Below, piece after piece: positions 1-6,900 of a stretch of 7,008 bases of DNA. A model generated the notes under the pieces. It searched no databases. It saw only the letters and a list, made by a program, of their open reading frames with translations, and was not told the DNA's origin. Source of the stretch: Bacteroidia bacterium (lineage in GTDB: Bacteria; Bacteroidota; Bacteroidia; JABEUT01); contig JABEUT010000026.1 of the NCBI GenBank assembly GCA_013044305.1, positions 1-7,008 on the forward strand, in the 5' to 3' direction. The position numbers and the translations under genes were made by a program. Numbering within the stretch: position 1 is the stretch's first letter; each line of letters opens with the position of its first letter.

Positions 1-221
1 GGGACAACTTTAACCAATCTCCCGAACTATCCATCCACAACCTTGAAAAGCTGGTATCCGTTTACAACAGCCATTTGAATATGGCACTGAACTTTAACAA
101 GAATTTTGCTGAAACCATCAATTCGCAGATAGCTGCCATGTTTGAACTGCAAAAGAAGAACCTCGACACTTTTTTTGCCACCAACCTGCTAACCGAATGG
201 TGGAAAAACTGGACTGAATAG
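1..221 (+). CDS. Phasin-like PHA granule protein, 3' end only
   Basis: This is the C-terminal part of a gene cut by the left edge; 72 complete codons are read from base 3 to a TAG stop at 219-221. I call it phasin-like because its last ~56 residues align with the C-terminus of the complete gene that follows: both have Y-N-x-H-x-N-x-ALNFNK-x-F, then IN-x-Q, a Phe-Gln rich helix, LD-x-F, and a terminal Trp-Trp-Lys close to the stop. About two dozen of those positions are identical. The visible part is predicted to be helical, polar and cysteine-free, with no membrane segment. Phasins coat PHA granules and control their size and number; that role is inferred from the phaC/phaB neighbours and not from a motif I can name. 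It ends 54 bases before the next start with no hairpin between, so the two are probably co-transcribed. Confidence 0.7.
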   Translation, partial: DNFNQSPELSIHNLEKLVSVYNSHLNMALNFNKNFAETINSQIAAMFELQKKNLDTFFATNLLTEWWKNWTE

Positions 222-241
222 TTTTTTGTACAATATCAGAA

Positions 242-263
242 CACTAATTCCCAATCACTAATT
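242..263 (+). repeat. Pair of 8-bp direct repeats before the second phasin gene
   Basis: The octamer CACTAATT occurs at 242-249 and again at 256-263, a period of 14 bases, in the short gap between the two phasin genes. It is followed by a run of T and the ATG at 276. It could be part of a binding site in the leader, or simply chance in an A/T-rich spacer. No function can be assigned. Confidence 0.3.
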
Positions 264-275
264 TTTTTTTAAGTC

Positions 276-872
276 ATGGCAACGAACACAGGCTCCAAAG
301 CCGAGAAGATAAAGAATAACATTAACGGCTATGCCGGCAAATCAAAGGAAGCCATCCGCGAAATCATCGGGCAAACGATGAAGCAGATGGAAACCGCCAT
401 TGATACCAATTCCACTATGTTCAGGGAAACAAATGAGAAATTGAACCTGCACGGGGTTGATAAATCTACGATAGGCTCCATTAAAGATACTTTTGCAAAA
501 TCGACCGAACTTGCCGAAGATACCTTTGATGCGGTGATTAACTGCTATACGCGGCAAATGGAAAATACAGTTGACTACAATTCGAAGCTGGTAGAGCTTG
601 TTAAAGAAGGGCAGCCCGGCAATGCCGACAAATTTCTGGACCTTATCCACGAAAACTTTGAAGCCACAAAGGAGATGACCCTGAACAACACCAAAGAGAT
701 ACTTAACTTTTACAACAAACACACCAACCTGGCGCTGAACTTTAACAAAACATTCGGCGATAACATCAACAAACAGGTGGATGCCTTGTTCCAGATTCAA
801 AGCAAAGGGCTTGATAACTTTACCCGATGGGCATCGGACTGGTGGAAAGAGCCGCATACCGAAAAAGCCTGA
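276..872 (+). CDS. Phasin-like PHA granule-associated protein
   Basis: A complete protein of 198 residues that probably coats intracellular PHB granules. It is rich in Lys, Glu, Asn and Thr, strongly helical throughout, with only one cysteine (Cys90) and no signal peptide or membrane segment. This fits the phasin type of small amphipathic helical protein (commonly about 100-200 residues). The N-terminal third (about 1-60) is highly charged; the middle and C-terminal parts (about 65-185) should form long helices able to bundle or lie on a hydrophobic surface. Its C-terminus (ALNFNK at 153-158, Trp-Trp-Lys at 189-191) repeats that of the gene just upstream, so the two are tandem paralogues. The ATG at 276 follows an A/T-rich leader without a clear Shine-Dalgarno site, as is usual in Bacteroidota. 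It lies 167 bases before phaC. The phasin call rests on context and general character; no catalytic motif exists to test. Confidence 0.78.
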   Translation: MATNTGSKAEKIKNNINGYAGKSKEAIREIIGQTMKQMETAIDTNSTMFRETNEKLNLHGVDKSTIGSIKDTFAKSTELAEDTFDAVINCYTRQMENTVDYNSKLVELVKEGQPGNADKFLDLIHENFEATKEMTLNNTKEILNFYNKHTNLALNFNKTFGDNINKQVDALFQIQSKGLDNFTRWASDWWKEPHTEKA

Positions 873-990
873 TAACCGGTTCATTGAGGATTGGGACTGC
901 CCCGTACGTTTAAATCAAAACTTCACATCCGCAGGCAGCATTTTACCCGACACCCGCTTGCAGAGCAGGACCCGGCAATGGTAATTTTCA

Positions 991-998
991 TAATTTTG
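991..998 (+). promoter_or_regulatory. Bacteroidota-type -7 promoter element before phaC
   Basis: TAATTTTG matches the TAnnTTTG -7 consensus of Bacteroidota primary sigma factor promoters exactly. It ends 41 bases before the phaC ATG, which would leave a leader of roughly 35 bases. No TTTG/TTG -33 box is seen at the expected 19-21 base distance (the nearest TTG, at 958-960, is about 30 bases away), so the call is moderate. If real, phaC-phaB can be expressed separately from the phasin genes. Confidence 0.42.
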
Positions 999-1039
999 GA
1001 AGCAAAAAAGCGATCAACAATAATAAATACGCAGCAAGC

Positions 1040-2812
1040 ATGGATACCAATCACCCGGCCGGAAATTTTAGCGAATTGTTTACCTCGGCATCGCAAAAAG
1101 TAATGCAGGACAGCATAAAAAATGCACCTGAAACACTTAGCGATAATATAGAAATGGCCATTGAGTATTCCAACCTCTTTTCCGAAATAGCCTCCAGCAA
1201 AGAGAGCGTAGCGAAAATACAAGGCATGTTTGCCGACTATATACGCAAACAGCAGGAACTTTGGAAAAGCATGATGGACCGATCCAATGGCAACGGCAGC
1301 GCACCCGTAATAGCCCCGGCCCCCGACGACAAACGCTTTAAAGCAGCCGAATGGAACGAAATTCCTTATTTCGACTTCATGAAACAAAGCTACCTGCTTA
1401 TTTCCGAAGTGCTGAACAACGCAGTTAGCTCGGCAGACATAAACGAAAAGGCAAAAAAGAAACTAAGCTTCTACACGCGGCAGTACATTGACGCCATATC
1501 GCCCGCCAACTTCCTTGCCACCAACCCCGAAGCGCTTAAACTGGCGCAGGAAACCAAAGGGCAGAGCATAAGCGACGGAGTTAAAAACTTTCTGGAAGAT
1601 GTGGTTGCAGGCAAAATAACACAAACCGACACCTCGGCATTTGAACTGGGCAAAAACCTTGCCACCACAGCGGGCAGCGTCATTTATGAAAACGACCTGA
1701 TGCAGCTGATACAATATAAACCAACAACCAAAACGGTGTATGAAACACCCATACTGGTGCTGCCCCCGTGGATAAACAAATTTTATATACTTGACCTGAA
1801 GCCCGAAAACTCATTTGTAAAGCATCTTGTTGACCAGGGCTTTACCACCTACCTTATTTCATGGCGAAACCCCACGACACCCGATTTGGGGCGTTTCGGC
1901 TTCGAGGAGTATGTGGACATGGCAGCGCTTAAAGCCGCAGAGATTATTCAGGAGGTATCAAAAGCAAAAAAGATTCATGCCGTAGGATATTGCCTCGGCG
2001 GAACCCTGCTTAGCATTGCCCTTGCCGTTGCATACAGCCGCAAAAACGTTCCCTTCTGCTCCGCCACCCTTATGTCTTCAATGGTTGACTTTTCGGACAT
2101 AGGCCCCATGGGCGACCTGATAGATGAAACACTTATAAAGAAACTGGAGGAAGGGGAGCTGAAAAAAGAAAATATGCTGCGGGGACCGCTGCTTGGAAAC
2201 GCCTTTAACCTGTTGCGCTCCAACGACCTGATATGGAACTATGTGGCCAACAGCTACCTGAAAGGTAAAAAACCGGCCCCCTTCGACATTCTCTACTGGA
2301 ACGGCGACAGCACCAACCTGCCCGGCAAGATGTACGGCTTTTACCTGCGCCAGATGATTTGGGAAAATAAATTAAGCCGTAAAAATGCCCTGCACATCTG
2401 CAATACGCCTATCGACATAGGAAAGATAGAAATACCCGCCTTCGTGGTAGGTACCAATGAAGACCATATATCTCCGCCCCAAACCGCCTTTACCACCACC
2501 GAACTGGTAAGCGGACCCGTTGAATATGTGCTGGGCGGCTCCGGCCATGTAATGGGTATTGTTAATCCGCCGGCAAAGAAAAAATACGGGTACCATATAA
2601 ACGGAGAACTGGGTAAGGGATTTGAACACTGGAAACAGACTGCCAACCCGCAGGAAGGAAGCTGGTGGACCTATTGGTACAAGTGGCTGAAAGAAAAATC
2701 GGGCAAGGAAACAACCCCGCCGGCAAAAGCAGGCAACGCCAAATATAAAGTGATAGAAGACGCACCCGGCAGATATGTGAAGGTGAACTGCACTTTGAAC
2801 GGACAAAAATAA
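1040..2812 (+). CDS. phaC: Class I-type poly(3-hydroxyalkanoate) synthase
   Basis: Polymerises (R)-3-hydroxybutyryl-CoA into PHB with release of CoA, at the surface of the growing granule. The protein has 590 residues, almost the same as the class I enzyme of Cupriavidus necator (589). Residues 1-95 form a variable helical N-terminal region ending in a Gly/Ser/Ala/Pro linker. The conserved N-domain begins with DDKRF (96-100) and the W105-NEIPYFDFMKQSYLL block. The alpha/beta-hydrolase core follows: PPW-IN (Trp244), SWRNP (Trp275), the lipase-like box GYCLGG with nucleophile Cys318, the FDILYWNGDST block (Trp420), EDH with Asp475, and GSGH with His503. Cys318-Asp475-His503 fits the Cys-Asp-His triad of the family, and the 28-residue Asp-His spacing equals that of C. 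necator. The length and absence of a PhaE or PhaR partner gene favour class I over III or IV. phaB follows after 65 bases with no terminator, so the two are likely co-transcribed. Confidence 0.96.
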   Translation: MDTNHPAGNFSELFTSASQKVMQDSIKNAPETLSDNIEMAIEYSNLFSEIASSKESVAKIQGMFADYIRKQQELWKSMMDRSNGNGSAPVIAPAPDDKRFKAAEWNEIPYFDFMKQSYLLISEVLNNAVSSADINEKAKKKLSFYTRQYIDAISPANFLATNPEALKLAQETKGQSISDGVKNFLEDVVAGKITQTDTSAFELGKNLATTAGSVIYENDLMQLIQYKPTTKTVYETPILVLPPWINKFYILDLKPENSFVKHLVDQGFTTYLISWRNPTTPDLGRFGFEEYVDMAALKAAEIIQEVSKAKKIHAVGYCLGGTLLSIALAVAYSRKNVPFCSATLMSSMVDFSDIGPMGDLIDETLIKKLEEGELKKENMLRGPLLGNAFNLLRSNDLIWNYVANSYLKGKKPAPFDILYWNGDSTNLPGKMYGFYLRQMIWENKLSRKNALHICNTPIDIGKIEIPAFVVGTNEDHISPPQTAFTTTELVSGPVEYVLGGSGHVMGIVNPPAKKKYGYHINGELGKGFEHWKQTANPQEGSWWTYWYKWLKEKSGKETTPPAKAGNAKYKVIEDAPGRYVKVNCTLNGQK

Positions 2813-2877
2813 TTTGCACCTACATTGCCCTTCGGAATATACTAAATACAAACATCACAAAAAAACAAACAAAATTT

Positions 2878-3627
2878 ATGGCAAACAAAGTGGCTCTCGT
2901 AACCGGCGGAACCGGCGGAATAGGAACAGTAATGTGCAAACGCCTTGCAAAAGACGGATATAAAGCCGTAGCCAATTATTACTCAAAAGTGGTACCTACA
3001 GCCGATGCCGAAAAATGGAGAGACGATTTGCGCAAAGAAGGCTATGACGTGCATATTGCCGACGGCGATGTAACCAACTTCGCTTCCTGCGCCGATATGT
3101 TTAAAAAGATAAATTCCGAAATTGGTCAGGTGGACATTCTTGTTAATAATGCAGGCATTACCCGCGACGCACCCCTGCATAAAATGACCGAACAGCAATG
3201 GTATGACGTTATAAACACCAACCTGAACAGCGTATTCAATTGCTCGCGCCTGGTTATTGAGGGCATGATTGCCAAGGGCTGGGGCAGGATCATAAACATT
3301 TCATCGGTGAACGGACAGAAAGGAGCCTACGGACAAACCAACTACTCATCGGCAAAAAGCGCCATGTATGGCTTTGCCAAGTCGCTGGCTCTGGAAGTGG
3401 CGAAAAAAGGCATAACGGTAAACTGCATTTCGCCGGGCTATATAGGCACATCCATGGTAATGGCAATAAAGGAAGAAATAAGGGAGAAGATTGTAGCCCA
3501 GGTGCCTGTTGGGCGCTTTGGCTCCCCCGAAGAAATTGCCAATATGGTATCGTACCTCGCATCCGACCTCGGCGCCTATATTACCGGCGCAAATATGGCT
3601 GTAAACGGAGGCCTGCACATGTATTAA
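2878..3627 (+). CDS. phaB: Acetoacetyl-CoA reductase (NADPH-dependent SDR)
   Basis: Reduces acetoacetyl-CoA to (R)-3-hydroxybutyryl-CoA, the monomer used by the synthase encoded just upstream. At 249 residues it has the normal length of a classical short-chain dehydrogenase. Visible motifs are the cofactor-binding TGGTGGIG (9-16), NNAG (90-93), catalytic Asn115, Ser143, Tyr156 and Lys160 (Y-S-S-A-K), and PG at 186-187. The family-specific stretches GITRD (93-97), ISSVNGQKGAYGQTNYS (141-157) and the C-terminal NGGLHM (243-248) closely resemble PhaB of Cupriavidus as I remember it, and separate it from the related FabG 3-oxoacyl-ACP reductases. FabG remains the main alternative but is less likely given these stretches and the phaC neighbour. 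The ATG at 2878 follows an A-rich leader with no Shine-Dalgarno site. A strong terminator lies 44 bases after the stop, so this is the last gene of its transcript. Confidence 0.95.
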   Translation: MANKVALVTGGTGGIGTVMCKRLAKDGYKAVANYYSKVVPTADAEKWRDDLRKEGYDVHIADGDVTNFASCADMFKKINSEIGQVDILVNNAGITRDAPLHKMTEQQWYDVINTNLNSVFNCSRLVIEGMIAKGWGRIINISSVNGQKGAYGQTNYSSAKSAMYGFAKSLALEVAKKGITVNCISPGYIGTSMVMAIKEEIREKIVAQVPVGRFGSPEEIANMVSYLASDLGAYITGANMAVNGGLHMY

Positions 3628-3671
3628 GCCCAAAAAGTTTCGCCGGCAAACGGCAAAGCGCTCATTAATAC

Positions 3672-3713
3672 TGCCCATATCGCATCCAAGTCATAATGCG
3701 GTATGGGCATTTT
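3672..3713 (+). terminator. Rho-independent terminator after phaB
   Basis: A 14-base arm at 3672-3685 (TGCCCATATCGCAT) pairs with 3696-3709 (ATGCGGTATGGGCA), leaving a 10-base loop. All positions pair, with a single G-U wobble, and the stem is followed directly by TTTT and an A/T-rich stretch. It closes the PHB transcript and isolates the next gene. The stem is nearly a perfect inverted repeat, so it may also act on transcripts from the other strand, but no gene is seen there. Confidence 0.88.
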
Positions 3714-3887
3714 ATATATCTTTATCCTGATGAAATTCAGTATAAAATATACGCTGCTGATTGCCCACGCAGAGCAACAGATGTAATGAGTTGAATAAAA
3801 CAATCCTGTATTTTACACAATAAAACCTTACGCCTGCCGTTATATAATGCACCACCCCTAAATCCACAATGCCTATTGTATAAGTTT

Positions 3888-3895
3888 TACCTTTG
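3888..3895 (+). promoter_or_regulatory. Bacteroidota-type -7 promoter element before porU
   Basis: TACCTTTG matches TAnnTTTG exactly and ends 25 bases before the proposed GTG start at 3921, giving a short leader of about 20 bases. A TTG at 3876-3878 is too close to serve as the -33 box and no better one is seen at 19-21 bases. The position, after a terminator and right before a signal-peptide-coding start, supports the call. The rest of the 293-base gap (3628-3920) is A/T-rich and holds no gene or RNA that I can recognise. Confidence 0.5.
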
Positions 3896-3920
3896 TATTT
3901 ACTGAATTACCACACATCAG

Positions 3921-6900
3921 GTGAAACCTATTTTGACTTCAAAAGTAAATATTGATTTGCTTGCAAAGCCTAAGAACTATAAGAGATGGCTTGCTATTTC
4001 CGCTATTCAAGTATTGTTCCCTGCATTATTTCTTAGCACCTCCGGCAGCCTCTACGGGCAGCAGCCGGTGAACAACAATACAAAAGCCAAAACTGTAAGC
4101 CCCAAAGCGCCGGAAAAGAATCTTCAGCCGCAGAATGTTATAAAGCCCGCCATAAATCAGCAGCAGGCGCCAACCCCTGCCAACGAGCCCGTAAATCCGC
4201 CGGGCGGACAGGTGAAACAGGCAAACCCGCCCGGAACAATAGTCCTGAAATGGAACAGCCCCCTGCGTGAAAAATATACCGACGATGGCCCGGTGATGGA
4301 GTTTCTTAATTTCAGCGGCGCCCTGTATGACCCGAAGTACCACGGACTGCCTTTGTATGCCCAGCGCATAAGCCTGAACCCCGGCATGAATCATGCCACG
4401 GTAACAATTGTTAAACCGGAGTATGAACCTGTTACTTCCAATGAGGCTGAATTGCTCGGATCAGGCCCTGCCATAGGGAACGATATTATACCCACCACCT
4501 TCGACGGAGCCATTCGCGGAAAGCACTATACATACCTGCAAATAATGCCGGTAAGAAAAAAAAGTGGAGGTGCGGGGTACGAAAAACTTGTTTCCTTTAC
4601 ACTTCAAATAAAGCAATCTCGGCTGCCTGAACAGGCAAAAGCAATAAAACGTTCGCGCTCCGCAGGCTTTGCCGCAAATTCTGTTCTGGCTACAGGCAAA
4701 TGGTATAAAATAGGCGTTACCGCCGACGGGGTGTACAAACTCGATTACAATTTCTTTAAAAGAATGGGGTTCAATATGAACGCACTTGTGCCTGCCAATA
4801 TCCGCCTTTTCGGAAACGGCGGTTATATGCTTCCGGAAGCCAACGATTCGGCAAGGGCAGACGACCTGCTGGAGAATGCCATATATGTAAAAGGGCAGAA
4901 CGATACCTCATTCGGCAAAAACGATTATGTTCTGTTTTACGGACAGGGCCCCACGCAATGGACATACAACAGCGCCGCAAAAAAGTATCAGCATAAGGTT
5001 AACCTATACTCCGACACAACCTTCTATTTTATTACCGTGGGACCTGTTGCCGGCAAAAGGATAACTGCAGAACCCCTGTATGCAGGCATCCCCGCCGACA
5101 CGGTAACAACTTACGACGACTATGCCTACCACGAGCTTGATGCAACAAATCTGATACAGTCGGGCAGCGCCTGGGTGGGTGAATACTTCGGGGCTACCAC
5201 CTCCTATACTTTTACCTTCTCCTTCCCAAATCTGGTTACCCCGTCAGCCGCATCGGTTACCGCCGCTGTGGCTTCGCGGTACGACAACACGAGCAATTAT
5301 TCGGTGAGTGCCTTTTCGGCCAGCGCCAACATTTCGGTGAGCAGCGTGCCCACCGGCTGCTATTATTGCGAATACGCGCAATGGGGTACAGGGGTTTGCA
5401 ACTTCACGGCCACCAGCCCAGCCATTACCGTTACGGTTACCAAGCTTACCGCAGGCGCCGAAGGCTGGCTCTACTATCTGGAACTGAATGTAAGAAGGCA
5501 CCTGACAATGAACGGAGGAGAACTGGAATACAGGGATGTGAACTCCACCGGAGCCGGCAAATCGGCGCTTTTTACAATCAGCTCCGCTGAACCGCAGTTA
5601 ACGGTATGGGATGTTACCAACCCGCAACAGGTAGACTCGGTGCCGCTCACACATAATTCAGGATACTTTCAGTATGCCTTGCAAACCAACTCACTGCGGC
5701 AGTTTATTAGCTTTACAGGCAACACAGCATTCGATTCGGCAAAGTATCTTGGCCAGGTACCGAACCAGGACCTTCATGGAATGCTGCAGGCAGATCTCGT
5801 AATAGTCAGCTATCCCGGATTCATGACACAGGCGCAGCAGCTTGCCAGCTTCCACCGCAGCCACGATAACCTGAATGTGAACGTTGCAAGCACCACACAA
5901 GTGTACAACGAATTTTCATCGGGCAGCCAGGACCCCACCGCCATACGAGATTTTATGCGTATGTTCTGGACACGTGCAGGAGGGCAGTACAGCCAGCAAC
6001 CCAAGTACCTTGTTCTGTTAGGAGGAGGTTCGTACGACCCCAAACACCGGCTTTCAAATAACACGAATTATGTGGTATGCTATGAAGATATTGAATATCC
6101 TTCGATACCAGATCCCTTCGATCCCACGGCTTCCTTTGTGTCTGACGACTATTTTGCCGTGCTTGACAGCAATCAGGGCGTACTGTCCAACGGCTACAGC
6201 CTGCAGCTGGGCGTAGGACGCATGCCCGCCAATACGGCATCTGAAGCCCAAACACTCGTAAATAAGGTAACCGGTTACGAAACCAGTTCGGGCGCACCTG
6301 CCAATGCCGGATTTTCGTGCTGCAACCAGCAGGCGCAATACAACTTGGGTAATTGGAGAAATACTATATGCTTTATTGCCTGCGACGGCGACGGGGGACT
6401 GCACGAAGGATATGGCAGCAATCTGGGCGCCGACCAGCTGGCCCAATACGTTAATGCCAACTATAAAAACATAAATGTGAATAAAATTTACCTCGATGCG
6501 TATCAGGAGATTCAAACCCCGGGCGGACCCAGGTATCCCGAAGTAAACGCAGCCATAAACCAGCAAATGAACGATGGCTGCCTGATTATAAACTATACAG
6601 GGCATGGCGGCCCGCTGGGACTGGCCGGAGAACGGGTGCTCGGTTTCAGCGATATTAACTCCTGGACCAATATATCGGCGCTCTCGCTTTTTGTTACGGC
6701 ATCATGTTCTTTTGCACCATACGATAATCCCTCCCAGTTGTCGGCGGGGCAGTTATGTGTACTGTTGTCTACCGGCGGAAATATTGCCCTTATGACCACC
6801 ACCCGCGAAACTTATTCGGGCGACAATTATGTTATCAACAGCGATTTTTACCAGCTTCTGTATTCCCCCAACCCTGACGGCAGCCTGCCGCGCATAGGCG

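Noticed and set aside
219..228. TAGTTTTTTG after the first phasin as a -7 promoter element for the second
   Set aside because: It has two T residues too many between TA and the final G to match TAnnTTTG, so it is only a near miss in a T-run.
342..884. Open frame of 180 codons on the minus strand opposite the second phasin gene
   Set aside because: It lies almost wholly antisense to a well-supported gene with a paralogue next door, and its Phe/Val/Gly/Cys-rich translation is typical of the reverse complement of a Lys/Asn/Glu-rich gene.
891..1103. Small + strand frame overlapping the phasin-phaC gap and the phaC start
   Set aside because: It runs 60 bases into phaC in another frame, has no leader and a composition unlike its neighbours; the gap is better read as a promoter region.
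923..1387. Open frame of 154 codons on the minus strand across the phaC start
   Set aside because: It is antisense to the phaC N-terminal region and has no recognisable motif or leader; best explained as a shadow.
2806..2818. TAATTTG at the phaC stop as a promoter for phaB
   Set aside because: It is one base short of TAnnTTTG and the gap to phaB is only 65 bases, which fits co-transcription better.
3843..3848. TATAAT hexamer upstream of porU as a sigma70-like -10 box
   Set aside because: There is no matching -35 box, Bacteroidota use TAnnTTTG, and an exact match to that lies closer to the gene at 3888-3895.
6054..6605. Open frame of 183 codons on the minus strand inside porU
   Set aside because: It overlaps the conserved C25 peptidase domain on the other strand and its translation resembles no family I recognise.
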